NCBI GenBank assembly: GCA_036365145.1
Contig: JAEOAD010000012.1
Location: 43,182,501 to 43,246,500 of the forward strand
From: Orientallactaga sibirica
Lineage: Eukaryota > Chordata > Mammalia > Rodentia > Dipodidae
Length of the DNA stretch: 64,000 nucleotides
Reading direction: 5' to 3'
Shown here: positions 1 through 11,767 of the stretch, one piece after another
Numbering within the stretch: position 1 is the first letter of the stretch
Layout: every line of letters begins with the position of its first letter
The notes under the pieces: generated by a model
Databases searched by the model: none
What the model was told of the DNA's origin: nothing
Seen by the model: the letters and a program-made list of their open reading frames with translations, nothing else
Made by a program: the position numbers and the translations under genes

Positions 1-1443
1 CAGCACACAGTATGGCTCAGGGAACTTAGACCAGGGAAATGGGCGAAGCCAGGAAGGGTCTAATCTACTCACTCCAGAGTGCAGAGCCCACCCACACACT
101 GTCCATGTTTTTTTTTTTTTTTTTGCAATGGTGAAAGTTTGTGTTTCTGAGATCTTATGATTGAACAGATCCGTTTATGCAGGACTTCCATATAATTAGA
201 AATCCTGTCTAGGTTAATTGAAAATTGGATTTTTAAATGACAATATATACTTTTTAATCAAGGACAATCAAATTTTGAATATTAACATCAGTTAATTCAA
301 TAAAATAAAATAGTAACTATAATATTGCAGGCATATCATGTAAGTTATTTAAAATCAGATAAATGTATTTCCAATGCTAGTGAAGTGAAATCTTCCCTCA
401 GCATCTATAGGTATTTGGCTGCAGACATACTACAGATATCAACATCTGCAGGTGTTTTGTTAAATACTGGAGAATTTCCAGATAATCTGGGTACATGCCC
501 TTCTACATTATTCATCACTATATTACTCATCATATCTAACAGTAATATAAATCCTATATGAAGAATTGTTATACTATGTTGATTACGGACTAATAGTAAG
601 AAATATTCTTACATATCCAATAGACATATTTTTCAAATGTTTTCCATCTAGTGTTGGTTGACCAGTAATGCCAAACTCAACTCTTCAAAAGGCAGATTAT
701 AAGAAAGAATGGCACACCTAGATATTGTTTTTAAATATTGTTTTTATACATGCTTTATATTGCAATATAATATTAAAAATCCCAATGAAATTCATTATTG
801 CAAGGAATTTATTATTCCAAGTAATAAGACTACAGAATGGTGCAAAAATAATATTGATTTTCTCAAATTTCTAGAAAAAACAAAAATAGTTTGCCCAAAA
901 TTTAGTAAATTCTACCAAAATGCACTTTAATAATAAAATAATTTCTACTTCTAATTTATTTAAGGTATTTTACATGAGTTTAATAAATGACAACCAAGTT
1001 ATAACTCAGGTTCTCATTAATATCCTTGATTTCCTATCAGGTACCATTTTTTAAAGATTTAAACCATAAGAATGATTAAACGACTTTGAATATAAATAAG
1101 ATAACTAGTATTGTTTGTAGTGGAATACATTTGTTGGCAAACATCCTGTAGATTATATGTTATGGAGTCTTATTATGTAATTTGGTGTAATCTGTATGGA
1201 AATATAATGATCAGACTGTAGGAGTATTCACATGTAACAATTCACTATGTTTACATCAAATACATGTAAATATTTGTGTATCAATTATAATAATAAACAC
1301 TATAAAAATCTAATTTAAAACATAAATAGCATACCAAAATTTTTTTTTTTTGGTATGAAGCATGACAAACAGATTGGTGGTATCATTTGAAGTTAACATA
1401 CTGTCATTCTTTTTCTGCAGAACACTAAATTTATTTTTGATAT
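1..1443. other. Unique AT-rich DNA, no gene seen
   Basis: Bases 1-107 are less AT-rich and match no repeat I know. A run of 17 T lies at 108-124 and an 11-T run near 1340. The rest is AT-rich with only short open frames (78 and 73 codons) that lack any recognisable domain, so I read it as intergenic or intronic DNA. Confidence 0.6.
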
Positions 1444-1757
1444 AATAATGTTAAGATTTTTTTCATTTTTTTTTTTTTTTTTTTTTTGGAGAGAGACAGA
1501 CACAGAGAGAGAGGGGAGAGGAAGACAGAGATGGGCGTGCCAGCAGTCTCTCAGCTGCTGCAAACAAAATCCAGATGCCTGTGCCCCCTTGTGGTCAAGT
1601 GCGACATTGCGCCCTTGCGTCACTTTGCATCTGGCCAAACGTGAGACCTGGAGATTGGAACCACTGGAGATTGGAACCAGCGTCCTTAGGCTTAGGAGGC
1701 AGGCACCTTAACTGCTAAGCCATCTTTCCAGACCAATAATACTAAGACTTTTTCATT
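1444..1757 (-). mobile_element. tRNA-derived SINE, 'GCGCCCTTGCGTCAC' subfamily, with target-site duplication
   Basis: Read on the minus strand it begins with the GGTCTGGAAAGATGG head and ends in poly-A (poly-T at 1466-1488 on the plus strand). It carries the subfamily-specific segment around TGCGCCCTTGCGTCACTTTG. Nearly identical flanks AATAATGTTAAGA and AATAATACTAAGA, each followed by TTTTTCAT, lie at 1444 and 1735 and mark the insertion. Confidence 0.85.
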
Positions 1758-1784
1758 TAAATATGTTATACTAGCTACTTTCTC

Positions 1785-2125
1785 ATTACTGGGACAGCTA
1801 AGAGAAGGAATGTGGTTATTTCAGCTATCAGTCCCACAGGATAGAGGGCACCCTGGTTGCAAAATCATGGCTGGTGTTACATTGTCACATCATCCAGAAG
1901 GATGAAGAGAGTGTTATGGATACTGCTGTTCCTATAGATTCTTCTTTTTTCAGTATTCCAGGAACCCTGCCAATGTAGTGGTGCCCCCCACCATAGTTAG
2001 GGTGGATCTTTCCACCTAAAACTGACCTAAACTGGAATATATTTCATAGACACTACCAGAAATTGGTTTCCATGGTTATTCTAAACCCTATCAAACAGAC
2101 AGAGTTTAACCATGACTAACGCTTA
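1785..2125 (-). mobile_element. Old interspersed LTR-like repeat fragment
   Basis: The stretch has the pattern of a rodent repeat with a 'purine-rich, TTATTTCAGCT, CAGGATAGAGGGCA' front and an end near GTTTAACCATGACTAAC. The order of motifs resembles a rodent LTR-like family I recall, and a related copy seems to lie at 18248-18540. Family and exact ends are uncertain. Confidence 0.4.
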
Positions 2126-2554
2126 ACTCTATACTGCTGTATGATTGGCCCAAATGTGTCTTTACATAACAGCTGGACTTCTTGAAGTTGGATTTTTTTT
2201 TCATGTTGGCTCTGCAATTTCACATTGCCTTTCAGTGCTCATAAACTGTTTACTGTGTGTATTCTACTAGACTTTCAAATTTAGTCAGCATGGATCTTCA
2301 AATAACAGCAGTGAACAAAAATATGTTCTTCAGATATTAAAAATGGTTCTTCAAGGAATAAGTTCACCGTACAACGTGGAGGAATGAATCAGATCATCAC
2401 AAATGTAGTATACTAAATATCAAATAAGTGATCCTTTAATGAGATTATTTTGAGTTCAGCACCAATATGAAGATTTAGAAAAGGAGAGCACTGGAAAAAG
2501 ATGGCATGTTTATAAGTATGTGTATTACTTAGAAATCTTTTACTTTGGGATTCA
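2126..2554. other. Unique DNA
   Basis: I see no repeat of known type, no long open frame and no RNA gene here. Confidence 0.5.
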
Positions 2555-2790
2555 GAACATGGCTCAGCAGATACTTTCACCAGCACACATATCAAAGGCA
2601 GAATCCATGGTGGGTATCTACAATCGCAGCATGCCTACCATACAATGAGAGCTGGAGACAAGAAAACTTCCTGAAAGCTCTCAGGTGATGTAGCATTGTA
2701 TAAACAACCAATAACTATAAACAAGGAGACACCCTACCTCAACGAAGGTAGAAGTTAAGGATTGTAACCCAAGGTTATCCTCTGAACTCC
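2555..2790 (+). mobile_element. B4-like composite SINE (degenerate)
   Basis: It has a weak tRNA-like head (ATGGCTCAGCAGATACTTTCAC), a B1-like middle, and the typical end CCCAAGGTTATCCTCTGAACTCCA. The end leads into a GT microsatellite, as B4/B2-class elements usually do. It is strongly diverged, so it is old. Confidence 0.55.
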
Positions 2791-2795
2791 ATACT

Positions 2796-2798
<3 letters not shown>

Positions 2799-2839
<41 letters not shown>
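2799..2839. repeat. (GT)n microsatellite
   Basis: About 20 uninterrupted GT units form the 3' tail of the preceding B4-like SINE. Confidence 0.95.
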
Positions 2840-2840
<1 letters not shown>

Positions 2841-2854
2841 ATGTGTACGTGCAC

Positions 2855-3198
2855 TGTAGCAGTTGCTTTCTCATTGATGGTACATAATTCCCAGCCAACA
2901 GCAGCTTGTGGGAATAAAGAGTTTATTTTGGTTTACTGACTCAAGGGGAAGCTCCAAATTGACAGGCAAAAATGTGGCATGCACAGAGGCTGGATATCAC
3001 CTCTGCTCTAGCAGGTGGAATACCTCAGCATAAGAGTGAGCTAAACACTGTCAAGGGGAATTGACTATAACACCTATAAGCCCATCCCCAGCAACACACC
3101 TCCTCCAGCAAGGCTCCAATTCCCAAATTGCCATAAGCTGGAGATGAAGCATTGAGAACACATGAGTTTATAGGGAACACATAATCCAAACCACCTCA
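2855..3198 (-). mobile_element. MaLR-type solo LTR (ORR1/MT-like), antisense
   Basis: Read on the minus strand it starts near TGAGGTGGTTTGGATTATG and ends with AAAGCAACTGCTACA. Key stations are an AATAAA-like site (plus strand TTTATTTTGG at 2921), AGCCTGTAAG-like text, and the segment CACCTATAAGCCCATCCCC. The same layout recurs at 9791-10106 and 37329-37701. It is non-coding. Confidence 0.75.
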
Positions 3199-3239
3199 AT
3201 AACATGTACAGATGAAAAAAAAAGTATTATTTAGAAAAT

Positions 3240-3375
3240 GAAGCCAGAAGTGGTCGTTCATGACTTTAATCCCAGGAGGAAGAGATAGGAGGATTACTGT
3301 GAGTTTGAGGCCACCCTGAGACTAACTACATAGTGAATTCCAGTTTAGCCTGGGTTAGAGTGAAACCCTATTTCA
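3240..3375 (+). mobile_element. B1-type SINE
   Basis: The copy shows the 7SL-derived order TTTAATCCCAG, GAGTTTGAGGCCACCCTGAG, GTGAATTCCAG and AGAGTGAAACCCTATTTC, then an A-rich tail. The head is eroded (GTGGTCGTTCATGACTTT). Confidence 0.85.
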
Positions 3376-3465
3376 AAAAAAAAAAAAAAGAACGAAGAAA
3401 GAAAGAAAGAAAAAGAAAGGAAGAAAGAAAAGAAAAGAAAAGAAAGAAAAGAAAATGAAAATTTT
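3376..3465. repeat. Purine-only A/GAAA tract
   Basis: The poly-A tail of the upstream B1 has grown into about 90 bases of A and G with GAAA and AAGAAAG units. Only a few non-purines occur, at the right end. Confidence 0.9.
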
Positions 3466-4655
3466 TACTTAGACATGTTTGGAAAACCTATTTTATAAAA
3501 ATTATTTACTCTTTTATCTTTGCTTTCTGCTTTTTACAATAATTATGGAGTAAAACTCAATTCAAATATAAAGATAGGCAGACCAATGATTATTAAAGAT
3601 TTGTCCACTTCACCAAAGTTTATTTCAAAATACATGGACTTAACTGTAATTTTAATTTTAAGGTTTTTCAGGTTTTTACTTTGCTGTGTTTTGCTTTGAG
3701 ATAATGTCTGTCTCTATAGTTCAGTGTGGCAATGTACTAAATATATACCTCAGGTTGGCCAACATCTTTTGCTTTCCTTGGATTTGCTCCACAAAATCTC
3801 AGTTAACAAGACCCAGAATTACTAAAGACTGTGACTCTGAATTTCCTTTCCTATATGTGCAAACTTTATTGAAGTTTTTTTAAAAAAAAGTTTCTCTATG
3901 TAAATCATCACAGAGCCAGCTACAACTCATCAACAGAACATTCTCAACTTAGGATAACTAAATCAAAAGCCAATTTATATAATTCTTTAATAATGATTCC
4001 AGACACTTTCCAAGTACTGTAGCTTATTAACAGGTGTTATATTACCCCAGCCAGCTGTCAATACCTTCTGTCAGCACTGCCAATACAAAATACACACAGA
4101 AGTGTGGCAATTCTATTCCCTTGATGCCCTTCACTGTGTCATTTCTAAAAGCTAGGTAATGTCAATGTTGCTTACCTGTTGTTTTCATCCTGAATCATTC
4201 AAAATGGAAATGTTCAAGATTTGCATTTTTAAAAGTTGATTTTTCCACTCAGAGTTATTACTTATAAAAACTACAGGATGCATTCTAAGATAGTTAGCAA
4301 TATGTTCCTTTCTATGCACACAGGCTTATAATGAGTTTTTCACAAGTAAAACTACAGGAGAAAAGTGCTATGGGATTGCATTAATTTTCACAGTGTGATT
4401 CCTTCCTTTTTGTTACACATTTTTCTTTGATCCCTGCTTCCTTTACAGGACCTTGAGTCAACTCTCCATATCACCTTTCTCTTTTGTGACTTTCCTGATC
4501 ATAGTATCCTTGGAATAGATATAGTAAGAAATAATTAAATTTGGATATCTGATGAATTCTTTGCCCCTCTAGCAAGTTATGATGCAAATTATTTCACATG
4601 CTAAGCTTTACAGATTATAAGCATTTGAAATGAACTCACATATTTCCAAAGCTGC

Positions 4656-4658
<3 letters not shown>
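3466..4658. other. Unique AT-rich DNA
   Basis: No repeat or gene was recognised. The 65-codon open frame at 3686-3883 has no domain or codon signature I can see. Confidence 0.5.

Positions 4659-4705
<47 letters not shown>
4659..4705. repeat. (AT)n microsatellite
   Basis: About 23 uninterrupted AT units. Confidence 0.95.
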
Positions 4706-4706
<1 letters not shown>

Positions 4707-5526
4707 CTTTTAATATCCCAGATGAATTGTTTCTCTTAGTTTCGTTTTAGCAGATACATGCCTATTTTTCAAATTCCTATGCAACATAAAATATAAAATA
4801 AATGTTATGCTTATTTTTACTCTGTTGATTGCATTTTGCCTCAGCCTTAGCTTGAAATTTATGTCTCCCTCCTGAGCAGATGGTAAAGTGATATTGCTGG
4901 AAGTGGTGACTTCATATCAAAGTCAATTTCTTTATACAAATTCTGGCTCCTGACAGTCAAGTCCTGTGTGACTGGCCACTCACAAAGTGCAGAAGTTCTT
5001 CAACAATGTTACATGAATAGAAAACATTATAGGAAGCAATCTTCTTAACAAATAATCCAGTCTACTTCCAAGGTCAGGTCTTTGTCAGTGTCAGACCTTT
5101 TCTCTGAGGGGCTGTATTATATCAGACAGTTTCCAACAGGAACAAAATAGTCTTTCAAGTATTCTGAGTTCCATGTCACTCTCCCTCTATCTGATAATCA
5201 GATATTAGAGATTTACCCGACTGTATGTCTGCAAGGGATGTGAAACTGCCATTTTATTTTTTTTTCTACTTTTTCTCTCTAAATGCTTGAAAACTAAGTA
5301 GTCTCTCAAATAACAATTTATGTTACAAGGTTGAGATACAGTGTTTGAATTGAGAGAAAATTTAGTCTTTCCAATTTATTAGGTAAAAATGCCATTTTAT
5401 ATTAAGGGATTGATTTAATTTGTTCCTTAGATAGAATTACATGGATGGAATCTTGTTTTTGCAGCAAAGGAACAGGGAGAAGTTTATTAATCTCTACATT
5501 GTCCAATGAAAAAATCTTTTAATTTT
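4706..5526. other. Unique DNA
   Basis: No repeat family, open frame of note or RNA gene is visible. Confidence 0.5.
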
Positions 5527-5690
5527 CTGGATGTGGTGGTGCATGCCTTTAATCCCAGCACTTGGGAGACAGAGGTAAGAGAATCGCTGAGAGTTTGAGG
5601 CCACCCTAAGAGCATATAGTGAATTCCAGGTCAACTTGGCCTAGAGTGAGTCCCTACCTTGAAAAATAAAAAAAAAATAAAAACTTTAAA
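5527..5690 (+). mobile_element. B1-type SINE
   Basis: It runs from TGGATGTGGTGGTGCATGCC through TTTAATCCCAGCACTTGGG and GAATTCCAGGTCAAC to TAGAGTGAGTCCCTACC, then an A-rich tail. The copy is nearly full length. Confidence 0.9.
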
Positions 5691-6257
5691 TTCTATTTTA
5701 AATATTACTGAATATTATTTCATTAACCTAATATTTCTTAAGGGTGAAGCCAAAACCTTTAAATAATATTTCAGCAGCTGAATCCTTTAAAGAAAACACA
5801 TAAATATAATACCCCTTAATGTAGTGATGAAATTAGTAAGCCTACATTTGTCACAGAGGGAAATTTTTATTTTGGATAGCATGAAGAAAGCACAGGGATC
5901 AAACAAAAATTATTTTGGCATTTTGTGGTGTTCTGGGTGTTTTATGTTCTGGAAAAAGAGAAATCAAAAATAATATTAAAGATTTTGTCTAATTTCCAAA
6001 TCTAAGGATATATTAAGTGTCATAAAATGTAATATCACATTTATACTGATCTTGATCAAACATTTTAAACCTCACTCAATTTCTACTTATGTCATGAACA
6101 TATCAACACAATACTGTTACTTGAAGTACATGATACACTTTAAAAAGCATTCAACAACACTTATTTTTAATAAGTTGATCGTATAAATTTTATAGTACCT
6201 GTCTGTTTTGTAAGAGTGATTTTAATTCAATGATTTTTATTGTAAGATTACCAGGAA
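5691..6257. other. Unique AT-rich DNA
   Basis: Nothing recognisable; no open frame above 60 codons. Confidence 0.5.
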
Positions 6258-6600
6258 AGGCTGGAGAAATAGTTTAGTTGGTAAAGTGAATGCCTAGCAA
6301 TCATGAGAATTTTATCTTAATCCAGCATCCCACATAAAAAAAAAAAAAAAGCAGGGCATGGTGAGTCTTGTTTAGAATCTCAGCTGTATGGAGGCACACA
6401 GTCTGATTTCTGAATCTCACTACTCAGTCAATTTAGCCTAATTGTGACCTTTTTTCAATAAAGAAAAAAGTGGACAAGGCACTTTAGGAAAGACACCCAA
6501 TGTTATCCTCTTGTCTCCACATGCATATACACATAAATGCACATGCATCGATGCACACACACATACAAATGTCCATACACACACATGCAAAATAGAGTTA
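6258..6600 (+). mobile_element. B4-like composite SINE
   Basis: A tRNA-like head (AGGCTGGAGAAATAGTTTAG) is followed by an internal run of 14 A, a B1-like middle (GCAGGGCATGGTGAGTC), and the end CCAATGTTATCCTCTTGTCTCC leading into CA-rich DNA. That order, tRNA head plus B1-like body plus CA tail, defines B4-class elements. It is diverged. Confidence 0.65.
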
Positions 6601-6780
6601 TCAGGAAAACACATTTTTGTTGTTATTTACATGGTAAAAAGTAACTAGCTTTCAACAAATAATTTCCAAATTCACTTATTTTTGACTTGCAGTCATATTT
6701 CCTGTAGTTACAACCATATATTTATATATATAGTTTCATACATGCAAATTGTTTTACCTCTCAACATATGCCTTTGCATG

Positions 6781-6832
6781 GTGTAGTCTTCTTAACTATA
6801 GACTTCATTGCTGAGCCATCTCTCCAGCCCAT
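6781..6832 (-). mobile_element. Fragment of tRNA-derived SINE
   Basis: Only the head is left, seen as GCTGAGCCATCTCTCCAGCCC at the right end. It is about 50 bases long. Confidence 0.7.
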
Positions 6833-8118
6833 GCTTATTTGTTATTATGAAAACTGAGAAATGAGTAAATATGGCTACAGTAAAGAAAAACAATGTTTCA
6901 GAGATTGTCCAGTGGGTCTACTGCTTTCTAGTGCTTTGTCCCATTCCATAATTAGGTATCTGACTGTTTCACTTTGAAAGTCACAAGAGGTTAACTTTTG
7001 ATCACATAATTTTCACAGTACTTACACAAGATTCAATATTTCAAAGTGTTGATTTTTAAAAGTGATTTAACTTTTTGTAAAATTGTCACTGTGCTGATTG
7101 ACATCAACATTTTTCCCAAAGTATTATATGCATTTTCAATGTCATGGTACAGCTGTAGTATCTGAGTAAATTACCACTCCTTTTAGTACCATCCTGACAT
7201 CAAGGTGTTTTTTCTGCATTAGAAAGCTTGATGTGTAATAATAAATCCATTAAGAGGAGTAATTATATGGATAATAAGTATATATTTGTAATGTACTGAT
7301 GCCTTTTCTTGGTGCTATAACTAAATATTTGAAAAAGAAACAAGGGAGGGAACACTATTTGATTCACAAATTAAAGAGGATATAGTTCTTCATATCAGAG
7401 ATGATATGATGGCAAAGGTATGTGATAGGTGTGTGAGTGTGTGGGTCTATTTACAAAAAGATATGTGTATGGGTATACAAACATATTTCTAGAACCTATA
7501 GGAAAGACTATATAACGAAGGGTCTCTAGCCTGAGCATCATCAGAGTCATCGTAAATAGTCCATGAATTTTCAGGTATTTGAGATTCTTTTCTTAGTTTA
7601 AAGATACATGGTGAAGAGCATTTAGATGTTTCCTGGCTAAGGATGAGTAAGAGAGTGGTGATATTGGAGGTAGTAGTAAGAGCAGAGGTTCCTAGTTAAA
7701 CGATGCCTATAACAAGGCACATTCCAATTATTTACTCAGAGAATATTGAAGGAAAAGTGGATTTGAGCACTAAAGGAATGAGAGTACTCAGATCTTCACA
7801 ACAGGATGGATTTTGTCCTTCCAATACTTCATGAATAACATGAATGAAAGAAGCTTGAAGTTAAAGTCATAGTCTCCCACAGCTTAAGCAAAATTCATTT
7901 CTGCATCTGCTGCTGAGAATGTTTCTTAATAGCTATGGGCAATGTTCTGAATGATATAAAGAATGTGTCCAGGCAGGCTTCAAGCTTACAGACTCGGGCA
8001 AATTTCCTGGCTTAGTCTCCAGATGAGCTGACCCACCTTTCCTGGCTGTAAAAACATGTTTTATGAACTTTCATTACTATTGTAATACTATAACAATGTA
8101 AAAGAGGACACTTGAAAT

Positions 8119-8154
<36 letters not shown>

Positions 8155-9460
8155 AATGTTTACCACTGGTAAAATACATAAAAAAGATGAACTGGCAGAA
8201 GCATATCAGAGGAGTGGCCTGCCAGAGCATCATTTCAGTTTTTCAGCTTTAATACATACAGGCTTCAAATCTTGGCAATAGGAGTCGATGTGCAGTGTCC
8301 CAGTTCCCAGAATTGGTCTTTATATCACAGAGGGTTGAAATATACAAGCAATAGATGTGCAAACTAGTGTTCAGTAATCTCATAACTTCTTTCACACATA
8401 AGTTAGCCAATTTCTGGAATTTAACTGTGGTTCCTCTCTGACTCTTCAGTGCATGCAGAATTTTGTTAGAAAGTAAGCATATAATCACTTAGGAAGGAAA
8501 CCTGCTGTGATTGTATGTGTCATGGGAGAGTCTCATGTGTGGTTATCCATTCAGCCACTTTACTGACCCTTGAATCCATTAGCACCCTCAACAAATAGAA
8601 GGGCAATGCACTCTTTTCTAAAGATATTTTACTGTACTTTCTGCCTCCTCTACTATAGGTTTAAACTAGGGAAAATAGTACTCATTTATTAGCTCTGAAA
8701 CCTTTCTTTGCAAAATAACTTCTTAAAATTAATACAAAAACAACTGTTTATTCCATATTAACTCATTTAAGTTACGACAATCTGGATGAGTTGAAACATG
8801 TCTGTCATAAGATGTCGTAAGATAAAACATGTACTACTAATAAATATACGTTCAACTTACTGACCGTTTATGTTCTTACTGTGTTTAATAGTTATGTGTG
8901 AAACTGGAGTATGGTATCTGGTTGCATAAAGACAAAAGGAACTACTATTATTTACAACTGTTTAGCAGATTCAGAAACTATATTTTTTGAGATTTAATAT
9001 TGTACTCATAGTCATATAATTAAAAATACAAAATTTATAACACATACATAATATGCACTGGTTTTATATGATTTGTAGACTAATCTATTTAATTATTGTA
9101 ATTATTATATGATGTAATTCATGATATGTTTCTGTTTTTCACATAAAGAAAATGAAGGGGTAGAAATTTAAATAGCTTGAATAAGCTCAAATATGAATTA
9201 AATTTCAGAGACAGGATATATAACAAGCTCCCTTGGTAAAACGTTATATTCTTTTTAAAAAATATGCTTAAAAACTTTACTGCATGAGTAAACTGTGTGT
9301 TGGTCACAATCCCCTTCTGTTATCTTCTTATACCCCTTCTGCCCCACCCCTTTCCACTGAGGGCTCTACTAAGTGGCATTATTGATATTTACCTTGAAAA
9401 AAATGACTTTCTCAACTTATTGAAGAGCTTCCATAAAGGCATGCAGCTCACTGTAAATTC
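6833..9460. other. Unique DNA with one long poly-A
   Basis: This 2.6-kb stretch contains a run of 33 A at 8121-8153 but no recognisable SINE body beside it. Small open frames around 8012-8488 and 9119-9307 have no domain. I see no gene. Confidence 0.5.
8121..8153. repeat. Poly-A run of 33
   Basis: An uninterrupted A run preceded by unique sequence (ACTTGAAATGC) and without an obvious SINE or L1 body upstream. It could be the tail of an unrecognised retrocopy on the plus strand. Confidence 0.9.
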
Positions 9461-9465
9461 ACTGG

Positions 9466-9557
9466 TGATGACTGGCTGGAGAGATGCATGCTTAAATTCA
9501 CCAAGAAAGGCAAGAGGAGGATCATGTCTTACAAGTCAACCAAAACACTGTCAAAAT

Positions 9558-9598
<41 letters not shown>

Positions 9599-9600
9599 AT
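9466..9600 (+). mobile_element. tRNA-derived SINE remnant with (AAAT)n tail
   Basis: The head ACTGGCTGGAGAGATGCATG is present but the body is eroded. It ends in ten AAAT units at 9561-9600. Confidence 0.6.
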
Positions 9601-9740
9601 AGGTGTGGGGGTACATGCCTTTAATGCCAGCACTGGTGAGGCATAGGTAGGAGGCTTGCTGTGAGTTCCAGGCCAGCCTGAAACTACAGAGTGAGTTCCA
9701 GGTCAGCCTGACCTTAAGTGAAACTCTGCCTCCCCAAACC
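9601..9740 (+). mobile_element. B1-type SINE
   Basis: It follows directly on the (AAAT)n tail of the preceding SINE, which was probably its target. It shows CATGCCTTTAATGCCAGCAC, GTGAGTTCCAGGCCAGCCTG and AAGTGAAACTCTGCCTCC, then an A-rich tail. Confidence 0.88.
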
Positions 9741-9785
9741 TAAAATAAAAATAATAATAAAACAAACATTAAAAAAATTCAAGAA

Positions 9786-10111
9786 GAAAATGTTGCAGTT
9801 GCTTTTGTATTGTGGGAAAGACATCTGACCAAAAGCAGCTGATGGGAAGAAAAAAAATATTTTGGCTTAGAATCATGAAGAGGAGCTCCATGATGGCAGA
9901 ATTTGGACATCACCTCTGCCACAGCAGGTGGAAAACAACAGAAGAGTGAGTCAAGCTCTGGCAAGGGAGAGCTGGCTGCACAGCTATAAGCCTTCCCCCA
10001 CCAAGATACCTACTCCACTGAGGTTCCACCTCTCAAATCAGCTTGGTATCAAGTATACAAAATACATTAGTTTACTGGGGACATCTAGCTGGCCCAAATC
10101 ACTACAGAAAA
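9786..10111 (-). mobile_element. MaLR-type solo LTR with 5-bp target duplication
   Basis: The LTR proper is 9791-10106. On the plus strand it begins TGTTGCAGTTGC and ends CACTACA, so it has the canonical TG...CA ends on either strand. Identical GAAAA copies flank it at 9786-9790 and 10107-10111, and a 5-bp duplication is what ERVL-MaLR integration makes. Body motifs match 2855-3198 and 37329-37701. A 135-codon open frame crosses from it into the next SINE and is spurious. Confidence 0.85.
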
Positions 10112-10112
10112 G

Positions 10113-10366
10113 TAATATGACGATCCTTTTTAAAAATATTTTATTTATTTATTTGAGAGAGAGAGAGAAAGAGAGGGAGAAAGAGAAAGGGAGGGAAAGA
10201 ATGGGCACGCTGGGGCCTCCAGCCACTACAAACAAACTCCAGATGCATGTGCCATCTTGTGTATCTGGCTTACATAGGTCCTGGAGAATCGAACCGGGAT
10301 CCTTTGGCTTTGCAGGCAAGCACCTTAACCACTAAGCCATCTCTCCAGCCCTAATATGATCATTCT
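10113..10366 (-). mobile_element. tRNA-derived SINE
   Basis: On the plus strand it reads T-rich tail, ATTTATTTATTTGAGAGAG, then a body ending AACCACTAAGCCATCTCTCC at 10347. Flanks TAATATGACGATCCTT and TAATATGATCATTCTT fit a mutated target duplication. Confidence 0.92.
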
Positions 10367-10904
10367 TATCTCTTTTCAAAATACTAGAGAAGAAATAGAA
10401 TTATATCATAACCTGGTGGGAATGGAAAAAAAAGTAATTATAAATATTTTACCAGAGCTAATAAATAGATTTATATTTGTTTTGGAATAAAAGATAAATA
10501 TATAAAATAAATTCTATTTCTATATGTGGCTAACAATCTGAATTTAAAATTATAAAGCATATCTGGAATGCAATATGAAATAATGTGGGTAAGAAATATT
10601 TAGGGAACTTTGATAGACACACACATGCCATATTCAATGAATATCAGAAGGAAGAAAGAATGTTTGATTTTTAAAAATGATATGGTCAAACTACACAAAA
10701 CCCACATAATAGTAGGGAAAAATAAAACCATCGAAATAGAAATAGAAGAGAGACTAGTTGGAAAGGAGAAAGTATTCAGTGGGGTGGGGGGGAGGAAAGT
10801 GAGGCTAGTGTGCATTGATTATGATCACAATATAATGTCTATATGTATAGAGGTTGGTAATAAAACAAGTTTAAAACCAACTAAATGAAAATCACTTTTC
10901 TGTC
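10367..10904. other. Unique AT-rich DNA
   Basis: Two overlapping small open frames on opposite strands (10600-10888) show no domain, and the text looks non-coding. No repeat was recognised. Confidence 0.5.
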
Positions 10905-10993
10905 TAGTTTATGTTGATGGCTTGGGAATTGAACCTGTGTGAGCAGGTTTTGCAAGCTAGCACCTTTAACCACTAAACCATCTTCCAAGCCCT
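10905..10993 (-). mobile_element. tRNA-derived SINE fragment
   Basis: It keeps the part from GGGAATTGAACCTGTGTGAG to CCACTAAACCATCTTCCAAG. This is the anticodon-arm-like region and head on the minus strand. Confidence 0.8.
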
Positions 10994-11132
10994 TTTATAG
11001 TGTTTTTTTTTTATTCAAAAACTAATTAAATATAACATTATTTAACTTTTTCTTTGAAATTACCTTAAGCCTAGACTAAAATATTTTATCCACCATTATG
11101 TTTAGCCAATCAAAATTTTAAAATGAAAAATT

Positions 11133-11315
11133 TAGAGCTGGGCATGGTGGTTCACGCCTTTAATCCCAGCACTCCAGAGGCAGAGGTAGGAGGATCACTG
11201 TGAGTTTGAGGCCACCCCGAGACTGCATAGTGAATTCCAGGTTAGCCTGAGCTAGAGCGAAACCCTACCTTGAAAAAAAATAAATAAATAAATAAATTAA
11301 TTAATAAAAAAAGAA
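11133..11315 (+). mobile_element. B1-type SINE
   Basis: A near full-length copy: GAGCTGGGCATGGTGGTTCA, TTTAATCCCAGCACTCCAG, GTGAATTCCAGGTTAGCC, GAGCGAAACCCTACC, then an AAAT-rich tail. Confidence 0.93.
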
Positions 11316-11767
11316 AATGAATAAAAAATGTTACCCAGCAACTATTAATAAAGTCAGAAGACTTATCATTCTCTTCCTTTCTTCTTTCCTTCCCTCATTC
11401 CCTCTTTCTTTCATTTTTTTTTAAATGCAGTGGGTTAGAAAATGGTGCCAATAAAATTTTAAAATGTAAGAATACAATCATTGTTAAGTAAAATTAATTG
11501 AAACTTACATATATAATTATATTATTAGTAGATATTCAAAATTGATACTAAGATGTCTTTTCTTTTTCTAAAACCAATTTTTCAGCTCAACACAATACTA
11601 ATCAATATGCCAAAAATATACGCTTTATTTCTAAAATTTGTGGAACTAGAAAGAAATAAAAATGACCAAAAAAAAAAAAACTGTAAAAAGAAATTGAGAA
11701 TTGTCACTGTCTAATGTCCACAAATATGATAAAACAACTACAAAGAATTCAGTGTGTGAAAGTGGTG
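11316..11767. other. Unique AT-rich DNA
   Basis: A short CTTT-rich stretch lies at 11370-11415 and a 13-A run near 11669-11681. No gene is seen. Confidence 0.5.

Noticed and set aside
9928..10335. 135-codon open frame, plus strand
   Set aside because: It runs from the antisense MaLR LTR across a target duplication into an antisense SINE, so it is a chance frame over two insertions.
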